Source: an uncultured Prevotellaceae bacterium
GTDB lineage: Bacteria > Bacteroidota > Bacteroidia > Bacteroidales > Muribaculaceae
Direction: 5' to 3'
Assembly: GCA_900541935.1 (NCBI GenBank)
Contig: UQLZ01000044.1
Span: 1 to 19,574 of the forward strand
DNA: 19,574 nucleotides
The notes beneath the pieces are model-generated. The model did no database searches, was not told the origin of the DNA, and worked only from the letters and a program-made list of their open reading frames with translations. How positions within the stretch are numbered: position 1 is the first letter of the stretch; every line of letters begins with the position of its first letter. The translations under genes and the position numbers were made by a program. Shown piece after piece: positions 8,111 to 16,002 of the stretch.

Positions 8111-8719
8111 CTATTTAATAACTCTCAACAATTCTACGTCGAAAATCAAAGTACTGTTTGGTCCGATAATGCCACCTGCTCCTTGTGAACCATAAGCAAG
8201 GTCTGACGGGATGTAAAGACGCCATTTGTCGCCTTCTTTCATCAATTGTAGTGCTTCTACCCAACCAGGGATAACCTGAGTAACTCCAAACATAGCTGGA
8301 ACGCCTCGCTCTACTGAACTGTCAAAAACTGTTCCGTCAATCAATTTGCCTGTATAGTGAACTTCGACTTTATCTGATGCTGCCGGTGTTGCACCATTAC
8401 CTTCAGTAAGAACTTCATATTGCAAGCCGCTTTCTGTAACCTTAATGCCTTCACGCTTTGCATTTTCCGAAAGGAATGCTTCGCCAATCTGCTTGTTTGC
8501 CTCTCCAGCCTTTGCTGCTTCGGCTTCCATTTCTTCCTGCATTTTTGTGAAAAATTCCTGAACGGTTTGTTTTGCTTCTTCGTATGTCATTTCCGGTTGT
8601 ACGCCATCATATACCGCGGCTACCCCGTTTGCAAAATCTTGTACATTTAACTCGTTTATTCCTGAGCCTTTAAAGTTATGCCCCATGCTCATTCCCAAGG
8701 CGTAGCTTAATTTATCCAT
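8111..8719 (-). CDS. FKBP-type peptidyl-prolyl isomerase, cytoplasmic (FklB-like)
   Basis: A 202-residue protein with no signal peptide, so cytoplasmic. A helical dimerisation region (about 1-90, with a charged stretch EEMEAEAAKAGEANK) precedes the FKBP domain (about 95-200). The pocket residues are all present: Y122, D133, V149/I150, W153 in VIPGWVEAL, Y176 and F193. The length is close to E. coli FklB. It catalyses cis-trans isomerisation of Xaa-Pro bonds. It is the first gene of a two-gene unit with the FKBP lipoprotein; the shared domain order suggests an old tandem duplication in which one copy gained an export signal. Promoter box at 8748-8755. Confidence 0.93.
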   Translation of the reverse strand: MDKLSYALGMSMGHNFKGSGINELNVQDFANGVAAVYDGVQPEMTYEEAKQTVQEFFTKMQEEMEAEAAKAGEANKQIGEAFLSENAKREGIKVTESGLQYEVLTEGNGATPAASDKVEVHYTGKLIDGTVFDSSVERGVPAMFGVTQVIPGWVEALQLMKEGDKWRLYIPSDLAYGSQGAGGIIGPNSTLIFDVELLRVIK

Positions 8720-8747
8720 TTCTTATTTTTTTGATTTTACTAAGCCA

Positions 8748-8755
8748 CAAAGGTA
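8748..8755 (-). promoter_or_regulatory. -7 box for the FKBP pair
   Basis: Minus-strand TACCTTTG, a perfect TAnnTTTG match, ends 28 bases before the ATG of the cytoplasmic FKBP gene. The expected -33 position, 19 bases upstream, reads GGTG, a weak match. Predicted leader about 24 bases. Confidence 0.6.
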
Positions 8756-8840
8756 GTCTATTTTTACGGCTTTGCACCATATTAATAGATAAAAATTTTT
8801 AAATTCTTTGAAATCAACACATTATTTATTTGTTTTTCCC

Positions 8841-8848
8841 TAATTTTG
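8841..8848 (+). promoter_or_regulatory. -7 box for the TPR protein gene
   Basis: A perfect TAATTTTG, 20 bases before the ATG at 8869. No TTTG lies at the proper -33 distance; the nearest are at 8807-8810 and 8829-8832. It is divergent from the FKBP promoter across a gap of about 85 bases. An in-frame ATG at 8830 lies upstream of this box and is therefore not used. Confidence 0.5.
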
Positions 8849-8868
8849 TATCTGAAAAATACTATTAT

Positions 8869-9774
8869 ATGAATACGTTTAAAACACTTCTCATACCCTT
8901 TGTTTTTCTTGCTTTTTCTATTTCTGGATTTTCTCAGAACCAGCGAGATGCAGACGCTCTTGTCGATAAAGCACGCATAATGACAAATAAGAAAAATTAT
9001 ATCTCTGCTATTCCGTTGCTAAATGAGGCAAAAACAATCTATGAAAAACTTGGAGAAACAATCATAATAGAATATTCTGACAACCTGTATTTATTAGGAC
9101 TGTGCAATGCCGAGCATTCTCCAGAGCAGGCTGCCCACTATGCAAAATCGGCTTCAGAACTGATACAACGCCTAAATGGCAAGCAAAATTTACGATTTGC
9201 CAAAGCATCTACTCTTCTGGGAAACTGTAAATTTGCAATGGCTGAATATGAAGAAGCCCTTTATGCTCACAAAGAAGCATTAAACACATTGAAAGTGATT
9301 GAATCCGACAAACATAAGGTTGCTAAAGCACACGAATTATGCGGTGATGACTATTTTGCACTTGAAGAATATGAAAACGCTTTGAAACAGTGGAAAAATG
9401 CAATCTCACTTACCGAAAAATTCTCTACAAATTACGACAGGCTACTCGATAAGTCAATTGCCGTAATAAGCAACAACAGGAAAAACAAGCAGTTGAAAAA
9501 ACTAATCGAACTCAAAAGAGAAAGCGACATAGAAAATGGAAGAATTGAGGTGCCTTCTGACTCTACAACAGTTAGTAACCCTATAAAAAAAGACATAAAG
9601 CCGGACAATAAGAAAGAGGCTAACACCATTGATGACAAAAACAAACAAAATAAGAAAAATGAGATAACTACGAATAAGGAAAGGGAGAAAAGAAACAAGA
9701 ATAAACGCTCCCTCAGAAAAGATAAGGACAAAAAGGATATCGAACCTAACCAAATTCAATATTTTAATTATTAG
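8869..9774 (+). CDS. Exported TPR-repeat protein with lysine-rich tail
   Basis: A 301-residue protein. A Sec signal peptide (1-22, cleavage near GFSQ-NQ) shows it is exported; there is no lipobox. Four tetratricopeptide-like helical hairpins can be seen at about 27-61, 70-103, 111-144 and 152-185, the last two with the clearest consensus (YEEALYAHKEAL, YENALKQWKNAI). From about 203 the protein becomes low-complexity and strongly Lys/Asn/Glu rich to the end (stretches such as KNKQLKKLIELKRE and KEREKRNKNKRSLRKDKDKK). Such a basic tail could bind anionic envelope polymers or nucleic acid, but this is inference. It is monocistronic; neighbours give no functional hint. Probably a scaffold for protein-protein contacts. 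Confidence 0.85.
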   Translation: MNTFKTLLIPFVFLAFSISGFSQNQRDADALVDKARIMTNKKNYISAIPLLNEAKTIYEKLGETIIIEYSDNLYLLGLCNAEHSPEQAAHYAKSASELIQRLNGKQNLRFAKASTLLGNCKFAMAEYEEALYAHKEALNTLKVIESDKHKVAKAHELCGDDYFALEEYENALKQWKNAISLTEKFSTNYDRLLDKSIAVISNNRKNKQLKKLIELKRESDIENGRIEVPSDSTTVSNPIKKDIKPDNKKEANTIDDKNKQNKKNEITTNKEREKRNKNKRSLRKDKDKKDIEPNQIQYFNY

Positions 9775-9835
9775 ATATTAAAATTTGCATATTTAAACAC
9801 AGGAAAATCACCTAAGCAACAATACTTTGAATATA

Positions 9836-9849
9836 AAAACGAAAGTTTT
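9836..9849 (+). terminator. Weak hairpin after the TPR gene
   Basis: AAAAC-GAAA-GTTTT, a 5-bp stem with a GNRA-type tetraloop followed by ATGC, not a T tract. It is the only hairpin downstream of the TPR gene; it may stabilise the 3' end rather than terminate. Confidence 0.2.
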
Positions 9850-9859
9850 ATGCAAAACA

Positions 9860-9892
9860 TTTGGCTGGTTTCGGAAAAAAATTGCAACTTTG
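9860..9892 (+). promoter_or_regulatory. Promoter of the nucleotidyltransferase gene
   Basis: TTTG at 9860-9863, 21 bases, then CAACTTTG at 9885-9892, one mismatch from the TAnnTTTG consensus. Predicted start near 9898 gives a leader of about 60 bases. Confidence 0.5.
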
Positions 9893-9898
9893 TAAAAA

Positions 9899-9924
9899 AT
9901 TTCCAATTAGGGAAATGTTTTCCC
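9899..9924 (+). other. Two mutually exclusive small hairpins in the 5' leader
   Basis: ATTTCC (9899-9904) can pair with GGAAAT (9911-9916), or GGGAAA (9910-9915) can pair with TTTCCC (9919-9924). The two 6-bp stems share the same central bases, so only one can form at a time. They lie in the predicted leader of the nucleotidyltransferase mRNA. Any regulatory role is speculation. Confidence 0.3.
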
Positions 9925-9958
9925 GACTATTGATAAACATATTAGAAGATTAATTGTA

Positions 9959-10864
9959 ATGAAACCGACTTTATTAGTTTTGGCTGCCGGGATGGGCAGT
10001 CGTTATGGGGGTTTAAAGCAACTTGACGGAGTTGGCCCTAATGGACAAACAATTATGGACTATTCCATCTTTGACGCAATTAGAAGCGGTTTTGGAAAGG
10101 TTGTTTTTGTTATTCGCAGGGATTTTGAAGAAGATTTCCGCAAGAGTATCTTGTCAAAATACATTGACCACATTCCTGTTGAGGTTGTCTTTCAAGCAGT
10201 CGATGCGCTCCCAGAAGGCTTTAAATGTCCTGAAGACAGAATTAAGCCATGGGGAACAAACCATGCCGTTCTAATGGGAGAAAGTGTTATTAACGAACCT
10301 TTTGCAGTTATTAACGCAGATGACTTCTATGGTAGAAATTCTTTCGAGGTTATTGCCAACGAACTATCAAAGGAAAAAGCCAATCCCGGCGAATACTGTA
10401 TGGTTGGATTCCATGTTGGCAACACTCTTTCTGAAAGTGGAATTGTTTCTCGTGGTGTTTGTACAACAAAGGACGGATGCCTTGACTCTGTTGTTGAGCG
10501 CACTTCTATCGGTTATGACGGAAAAGGTGGTATCGAATTTGCTGACGAAAACGGCGATATGCAGCCTATCGAAGCAGAAACTCTCGTCTCTATGAATATG
10601 TGGGGATTCTCTCCTGACTATTTTGAATACAGCAATGAATATTTCAAGAATTTCCTAAAGGAAAACATCAATAACCTAAAAGCAGAATTTTATATTCCTT
10701 CAATGGTTAACTACCTTCTTGAAAACGGAAAGGCTAAGGTTAAGATGCTTGAATCAACTTCTAAATGGTTTGGCGTGACTTATGCAGAAGACCGACCAGG
10801 TGTTGTTGCCAAATTGGCGGAACTGCATAAAAGCGGTGAGTATCCGGAAAAGATGTTTCTCTAA
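9959..10864 (+). CDS. Nucleotidyltransferase-fold protein (NTP_transferase family)
   Basis: A 301-residue cytoplasmic protein with the nucleotide-binding signature LAAGMGSRYGGLKQ at 8-21, near the consensus of sugar-phosphate nucleotidyltransferases. PWGTNHAVL at 98-106 fits the base-contacting GT/H segment, and NADDFYG (119-125) supplies the aspartates that bind metal and nucleotide. The family joins an NTP to a sugar phosphate or choline phosphate with release of pyrophosphate. The protein lacks a hexapeptide-repeat C-terminus, so it is a single-domain enzyme. No sugar or lipopolysaccharide gene lies beside it, so the substrate cannot be assigned. It is monocistronic, ending at a strong terminator 14 bases after the stop. 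Confidence 0.88.
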   Translation: MKPTLLVLAAGMGSRYGGLKQLDGVGPNGQTIMDYSIFDAIRSGFGKVVFVIRRDFEEDFRKSILSKYIDHIPVEVVFQAVDALPEGFKCPEDRIKPWGTNHAVLMGESVINEPFAVINADDFYGRNSFEVIANELSKEKANPGEYCMVGFHVGNTLSESGIVSRGVCTTKDGCLDSVVERTSIGYDGKGGIEFADENGDMQPIEAETLVSMNMWGFSPDYFEYSNEYFKNFLKENINNLKAEFYIPSMVNYLLENGKAKVKMLESTSKWFGVTYAEDRPGVVAKLAELHKSGEYPEKMFL

Positions 10865-10877
10865 TAGTAAAAAATAA

Positions 10878-10926
10878 ATTAAAATCGAAGCCCGAGGACA
10901 GCACTTCCTTGGGCTTTGATTTTAAT
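10878..10926. terminator. Long bidirectional-looking terminator hairpin
   Basis: Arms 10878-10898 and 10906-10926 form a 21-bp stem with only two G-T wobble positions, a GC-rich centre (AAGCCC/GGGCTT) and a 7-base loop. Both ends are A/T rich, with GATTTTAAT on the plus strand. It ends the nucleotidyltransferase transcript. Confidence 0.85.
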
Positions 10927-10980
10927 ACTCCGCCTTGAAGAGTTTCGGCGTTTTTGCGAACTCTGCTACCCTTTGCAATA

Positions 10981-10988
10981 TATCTTTG
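10981..10988 (+). promoter_or_regulatory. -7 box for the 802-residue protein gene
   Basis: A perfect TATCTTTG located 16 bases before the ATG at 11005. The nearest upstream TTTG elements are 24 and 6 bases away, so the -33 box is poor and the leader would be only about 10 bases. This box decides the start: an in-frame ATG at 10954 lies upstream of it. Confidence 0.45.
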
Positions 10989-11004
10989 CGAAAAAAATAC
11001 TAAT

Positions 11005-13413
11005 ATGCAGAAAAGAAAAACACACCATGGCTGGTACGGAATTAATGGTTGTAACCTTGACCAGCGAAACCTTGTAAATATCAGGCCAACATGTAGTGGA
11101 ACGGCTATCGTCACCGGAAAACCAGAGGCTATAACCTATCTTGAGCCAAACGATATCTTTATCGGAAGCGGCAACAGAAATGACAGGGAATATTTCTTTA
11201 TAACAAGGCAGGGAAACCTAATCCTTCTCGGATTTTACTCAAGCACGGGTGAGTTTGAATTTTTAGAAAAAAACTATGGCTATTACGGAGAAATAAATAA
11301 CTTTTCCGTGTCGGGCGATTTTATAATATTATCAGCCAACAATGGTATGATATATATGCATTTCTCCAATAATGACTATGAAATGCTCGGAAACAATATA
11401 AAATTTCCAACTTTCTCGTTTGGGACAATAAACTTGTCTGATATTTCTGTTACAATGCCGGCTGTTGCACTATCAACATCCTACATTTCTTGGGAAGGAG
11501 ACCTGCTACCTAAAGATAAAGAAACACTGACGAAATTAACCAAATCTGCATTTTCCGAGATAAAGAGGATAGCAAAAACAGAAATGCGATTTATACAGCC
11601 TGTAATAATAAAAGTTGCCTTGCGACTATTCGACAACACGTTGATTTGGTGTCCGGACTACTATTTGGTTGGAGAAGAATACTCATATATAAACGCCCTA
11701 ACCGCTGCACATTTTTCAGAAAAAGGTGTTTATGAAATTTCAGCAACTGATTTGAAAGTAAAGGCGTGGAAACCGTCTGTAAGCATTATTTATCCAAACT
11801 TGGGCCCTTGGAAAAAATTTGTAAAAGCCATTGAATTTTACTCTTCTGAGGAGCAGGATACTCTTGTTGACACTTCTTTCCGATGCGAAAGAGCACAAAC
11901 TGGCGAAAGATTATATTACCTACGGATTATGTCTGACAAATCACTTATATCAAAGGCATTAAAAACGATACCGGAAACCAGGAAATTCAGATTAATGGCT
12001 AAAATCTCGAATATAGATAATTTTATGGAGGGTAAAATGACACCTCTTGAGGAAGCAACTGGAATTATCTCTACATTATCAAAAAACACAACATACAAAA
12101 TAGATGCCATCACGTCTGAAACTACAGAAAATCCACATAACACAATATTACCGGCAAGGGCTTTGGCAATTTCAGCCATAACAAATAAATGCTTTGCCGG
12201 AAACATAGGATACTCTCTTCCTCAACCTCCGCACTTTCTTTCTCTTTGCTCTACAAAAGATGTTCGCAATGAAATGGCAAATGTTAACATTGCTGTTGAC
12301 ATCATCACCTCAAGCGGGAAAAAGACAGTTGCCGCTTCGTACATTATTGAATCATGGTCACAATCTCTGCTTCCATTAATAACTTATCCCGATTCAAGGG
12401 CGGTTAAAATTACAATTACTGTAACTGCTGAAGGAAAAAACTATCGCTTCTCAACAGACCTGCAACCATCTCCGTCAGGAGAATTTGCTTTCGCAATTTC
12501 AAGAAATCTCGAAAAGTTCAGACTTACGGAAACAGAAAATGCGGAAAAAACACACAGTGACGACTATATTGAGTGGAAACCTGCCGACCTCATAATATCA
12601 CACAACGGAAACCCTCTTATCTGGCAAAAATGCGACAAGGCTCACAATAAAGGGATAATCGCAATTGCTCCTGCATTTGGCTACAGTTCTTCATGGCTTT
12701 TGGGCAGGCATTCAGCATATCTATTTGCCACCGACGGCATATATCTCCTTTCTTTCAACAAATCAGGCTGCTCTGGTGCAACTCTAATATCCAAACGTGA
12801 AGCAAAAAACAGTAAGACAGTAACTGCAACTAACAAGAGCATTGTTTTCGCTGACAACAGAAACAACATATGCACTTTATCAGGTAATAAAGAATCTCAA
12901 ATAGGAATTAATGTCATAGATGTATCAGTGGTTGGTTACTCATTGATTTTTGATGAAATACTCCTTCAAACAGGAAACGGCATTTCTGCCATAACAAAAG
13001 GCGGACTTTACCAAAAGAAATTCGGGAATATGGAATTAGTTACAGTAGGAGAGAAAACATTCTTTACAGACCGGAACTTTATATACTCCGTCAACAGAGA
13101 GATTGAAACAGCAATCAATATTGAAGCAAAGTCAAGTATCATTGAAATACCATTGGAGAAATATATCAGTAGCGTTGTTTGGAACATAATGAGCAAAAAC
13201 GCAAATATTGCAATGACTGTATATGGCGACAACGGCATTAGATGTCACGGCGAAAAGATATCCACACTAAAAGCAAATGGATATATTGGTTATCCTATGC
13301 ACCACCGCTTGCCTTTTGCCATCAAAAGAACAGCAAGATTTGAAGTAAAAGGCTCCTTACCTTCATCTACACAAATATTGCCGACTGAAATCAATTTAAA
13401 TAGCAGAGATTAA
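11005..13413 (+). CDS. Large protein of unknown function, phage-tail-protein-like pattern
   Basis: An 802-residue protein with no signal peptide, lipobox or membrane segment. It appears mostly beta-stranded. The N-terminus reads HHGWYGINGCNLDQRNLVN followed by IRPTCSGTAIVTGKPEAI (about 7-43), then short strand-turn repeats that look like propeller blades (to about 130). The segment AYLFATDGIYLLSF (571-584), KSIVFADNRNNICTLSG (611-627) and the end RTARFEVKGSL...EINLNS (775-800) resemble, from memory, the layout of large tail proteins encoded by Bacteroides prophages (VFTTEGIYAL..., VVFVTDRGL..., R..R.EL.G). No other phage gene is present, so it may be a stranded or co-opted tail-like protein. 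Codons such as ATA and AAA look commoner than in korAB. It is a single gene behind its own -7 box. Function is unassigned and the phage link is unverified. Confidence 0.8.
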   Translation: MQKRKTHHGWYGINGCNLDQRNLVNIRPTCSGTAIVTGKPEAITYLEPNDIFIGSGNRNDREYFFITRQGNLILLGFYSSTGEFEFLEKNYGYYGEINNFSVSGDFIILSANNGMIYMHFSNNDYEMLGNNIKFPTFSFGTINLSDISVTMPAVALSTSYISWEGDLLPKDKETLTKLTKSAFSEIKRIAKTEMRFIQPVIIKVALRLFDNTLIWCPDYYLVGEEYSYINALTAAHFSEKGVYEISATDLKVKAWKPSVSIIYPNLGPWKKFVKAIEFYSSEEQDTLVDTSFRCERAQTGERLYYLRIMSDKSLISKALKTIPETRKFRLMAKISNIDNFMEGKMTPLEEATGIISTLSKNTTYKIDAITSETTENPHNTILPARALAISAITNKCFAGNIGYSLPQPPHFLSLCSTKDVRNEMANVNIAVDIITSSGKKTVAASYIIESWSQSLLPLITYPDSRAVKITITVTAEGKNYRFSTDLQPSPSGEFAFAISRNLEKFRLTETENAEKTHSDDYIEWKPADLIISHNGNPLIWQKCDKAHNKGIIAIAPAFGYSSSWLLGRHSAYLFATDGIYLLSFNKSGCSGATLISKREAKNSKTVTATNKSIVFADNRNNICTLSGNKESQIGINVIDVSVVGYSLIFDEILLQTGNGISAITKGGLYQKKFGNMELVTVGEKTFFTDRNFIYSVNREIETAINIEAKSSIIEIPLEKYISSVVWNIMSKNANIAMTVYGDNGIRCHGEKISTLKANGYIGYPMHHRLPFAIKRTARFEVKGSLPSSTQILPTEINLNSRD

Positions 13414-15866
13414 TCTGCCGGCTCAATATGCGGTGCAGGTTTGTCAGCAAAATCACCAACCTGCACTGCTCCTTCAAGACTTACACTCTCAACTGTTACT
13501 TTCTCTACACTATCTGTTTCTATTGTATCTTCAGGCAAAACAGTTCGACAATTCCAGCCTCTTTCTATAGGTGTAACAGGTTTATCTAATATCTTTCCTC
13601 GATATTTTGACGACAGTTCCGGATCCTTTAGAACCTTTTCCATAAAGTAGGCATATACAGGCAATGCCGTATGACTTCCCTGACCATTTCTTGTTGTTCG
13701 GAAATGGACACTACGATATTCGCCACCTACCCAGCAACCGCCAACAAGGTTTTTAGTAACACCCATATACCAGCCATCACTGTTTTGCGACGTCGTACCG
13801 GTCTTTCCGCCGAAATTGGTATCATAGCGATGTAAATCATATCCCCATAAAGCCATGCTTGTTCCTCCCCGCTCCTGCATTCCTGCAAGAAGCATCTGCT
13901 GCATAAGAAACGCTGATTCGTAATTGATAACCTGCTTGTTTTCAGGTTTATGCTCATAGATAACATTTCCATACTTATCCTCTATTCTCGTGATAAACGA
14001 TGGATGATTGTATTTCCCATCATTGATAATGGTGCTATATGAATTAACCATCTCGTATAATGTTACATCTGAAGAGCCCAAAGCAAGCGACGGCGTATTC
14101 TTCAAAGGAGAATAAACTCCAATCTTATGGGCAACGTCAATAACTTTATCCATACCAACCTCATCAGCAACAGATACTGCAATACTGTTAAGCGAACGGG
14201 CAAATGCGTACCTCAATGTTACCGGATAACCGCTGAACGTTCCGTCTGAATTTCGCGGTGACCACTTTATAGGCTGATTATTGGAATCAAAAGCATCATA
14301 CTGTTTCCACTGGTCAACCCGCTCGTCACACGGACTGAGCCCATTCTCCATTGCCGCTGTATAGACAAACAACTTGAAAGTTGAACCAGGCTGGCGGTGT
14401 GCAGTTACCTTGTCATATTTCCAGTGGTTAAAGTCTATATCACCAACCCATGCCTTTATATTTCCTGTCTGCGGTTCAATAGCAAGAAATGCACAGTGCA
14501 TAAACTTTACCATATATCGGATTGAATCCATTGTACTAAGCATCATCTCTTTTGTTCCTTCCTCATAATCAAACACCTTTACAGGATGCGGAATATTAAG
14601 ATAATGCGTGATTGAATCAGGGTCATTTGGGAAGCGTTTCAATAACACCGAGTAATGAGGAGTTTTTTTGGCAAGATTCTCAATAAAATTAGGAATTTCC
14701 TGATGATTTGCATCTCTCCACGGTGCCATACCGCCCCAATCTGCCTTGAAATTACGCTGTACCTGCTCCATTTGTTTCTTTACTGCCTCTTCTGCATATC
14801 GCTGCATTCGGGAATCAAGAGTTGTATAAATTTTCAACCCACCTCCATAAAGGTCATAATCGTTTTCCTCACACCATTTACCAAGACTGTCAGCAAGTGC
14901 TTCCCTAAAATATAAAGCCTCTCCATCGTATGTCTTTGGAACCTTATACTTTAGTTCAAGTGGCATCTCAAAAAGAGAATCACGCTCTTGTTTGCTGATT
15001 TTTCCATGCGTATAAAGATTATTGATAACAGTATTCCTGCGACGAAGACTGTTTTCCGGGTTAAGGTATGGGTGATATGTTGTTGTTGCCTTAAGCATAC
15101 CAACAAGCACAGCACCCTGCTCAACAGTGAGTTTAGAAGGCACAGTGCCGAAATATGTTTGCGATGCGGTTCTTATTCCATACGAGTTACTGCCAAAATC
15201 TACCGTATTAAGGTACATGGTTAGAATCTCCTGCTTGGAGAAAAACATCTCCAACTTAACTGCAGTTATCCATTCCTTTGTTTTCATAACTAGCATCTTA
15301 ACCCCAGGTATATATCCTGTCAAGCCTGTTGAATATTCGGTCCTTGTCTTAAACATGTTCTTGACCAATTGCTGGGTAATAGTACTGGCTCCCCTCGCCT
15401 CTCCGTGTGCAACCATATCCTTTACAGCCGCAAAAATACCATGTACGTCTATTCCAAAATGCTCATAAAAACGCTCATCCTCTGTTGAAATAAGAGCATC
15501 TACAAGTGATTTTGGGATTTCCTCATAGGTAATGGGTATTCTGTTTTCTCTATAATATCTACCTAATACAACTCCATCTGAACTATAGATGACAGAGGCT
15601 ATATCCTGCTTTGGATGAGAAATTGTTTCAAGGCTTGGAGACTTGCCAAAAAGCCATAGGAAGTTCACATCAACCATCCCCAGATACAAAAAGAAAACGC
15701 AGAAAAGGGTTACAAATAGCATTAATGCCTTTTTATACCAACGGACTCGCTTATAGGTTCGACGGTACCAACGTATAAAAACTATTATCTTATTCCAGAT
15801 ATAACTCACCAAATCCTTTAGTCTGAGATAAAGGCCCTTAAGGAATCGAGGTTTTAGCGAAAACAT
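13410..15866 (-). CDS. Class A penicillin-binding protein 1A
   Basis: A bifunctional peptidoglycan synthase of 818 residues, a usual length. A basic, aromatic-rich cytoplasmic segment (1-46) precedes one membrane anchor (about 47-66). The glycosyltransferase 51 domain (about 90-270) shows EDERFYEHFGID with catalytic E129, GASTITQQLVKN (159-170) and KLEMFFSKQEILTMYLN (204-220). The transpeptidase domain (about 340-745) has SxxK at S495-K498, SxN at S558-N560 and KTG at K688-G690, so both activities should be intact. The C-terminal tail is acidic and serine/valine rich. It polymerises lipid II and crosslinks strands in the periplasm and is a beta-lactam target. Its stop codon overlaps that of the convergent neighbour by 4 bases, with no terminator between. 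The next Met, M49, falls inside the membrane anchor, so the first Met is kept. Confidence 0.95.
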   Translation of the reverse strand: MFSLKPRFLKGLYLRLKDLVSYIWNKIIVFIRWYRRTYKRVRWYKKALMLFVTLFCVFFLYLGMVDVNFLWLFGKSPSLETISHPKQDIASVIYSSDGVVLGRYYRENRIPITYEEIPKSLVDALISTEDERFYEHFGIDVHGIFAAVKDMVAHGEARGASTITQQLVKNMFKTRTEYSTGLTGYIPGVKMLVMKTKEWITAVKLEMFFSKQEILTMYLNTVDFGSNSYGIRTASQTYFGTVPSKLTVEQGAVLVGMLKATTTYHPYLNPENSLRRRNTVINNLYTHGKISKQERDSLFEMPLELKYKVPKTYDGEALYFREALADSLGKWCEENDYDLYGGGLKIYTTLDSRMQRYAEEAVKKQMEQVQRNFKADWGGMAPWRDANHQEIPNFIENLAKKTPHYSVLLKRFPNDPDSITHYLNIPHPVKVFDYEEGTKEMMLSTMDSIRYMVKFMHCAFLAIEPQTGNIKAWVGDIDFNHWKYDKVTAHRQPGSTFKLFVYTAAMENGLSPCDERVDQWKQYDAFDSNNQPIKWSPRNSDGTFSGYPVTLRYAFARSLNSIAVSVADEVGMDKVIDVAHKIGVYSPLKNTPSLALGSSDVTLYEMVNSYSTIINDGKYNHPSFITRIEDKYGNVIYEHKPENKQVINYESAFLMQQMLLAGMQERGGTSMALWGYDLHRYDTNFGGKTGTTSQNSDGWYMGVTKNLVGGCWVGGEYRSVHFRTTRNGQGSHTALPVYAYFMEKVLKDPELSSKYRGKILDKPVTPIERGWNCRTVLPEDTIETDSVEKVTVESVSLEGAVQVGDFADKPAPHIEPAD

Positions 15867-15885
15867 AACATTACAATATATAACA

Positions 15886-15893
15886 CAAATACA
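15886..15893 (-). promoter_or_regulatory. Possible -7 box for the PBP1A gene
   Basis: Minus-strand TGTATTTG, one mismatch from TAnnTTTG, ends 20 bases before the ATG. No TTTG lies at the right -33 distance, so the call is weak. Confidence 0.3.
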
Positions 15894-15918
15894 ACAACCG
15901 AGGCAATAAAATAGTTCG

Positions 15919-15999
15919 ATTGCTTTTTATAAAAAATACGGTTCGGCCTCCAAAAAAGGAAACCGAACCAACTTACTATCTATATTTACAAAAAGCAAT
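15919..15999 (-). terminator. Terminator of the metallophosphoesterase gene, with an outer inverted repeat
   Basis: The core stem GGTTCGG/CCGAACC (15940-15946 with 15963-15969), plus inner TCC/GGA, is followed on the minus strand by GTATTTTTTAT. A second, perfect 10-bp inverted repeat flanks it: ATTGCTTTTT at 15919-15928 with AAAAAGCAAT at 15990-15999. The outer pair could extend the structure into a longer cruciform. Confidence 0.7.
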
Positions 16000-16002
16000 T
16001 TC

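Noticed and set aside
9432..9759. Minus-strand frames opposite the lysine-rich tail of the TPR protein
   Set aside because: They are Leu/Ser/Phe-rich only because they are antisense to Lys/Glu codons; no start signals are visible.
10927..10980. Short hairpins (CGCC/GGCG and AGAGTT/AACTCT) upstream of the 802-residue protein gene
   Set aside because: Stems are short or bulged and the T run falls inside the loop of the second. Neither makes a convincing terminator or operator.
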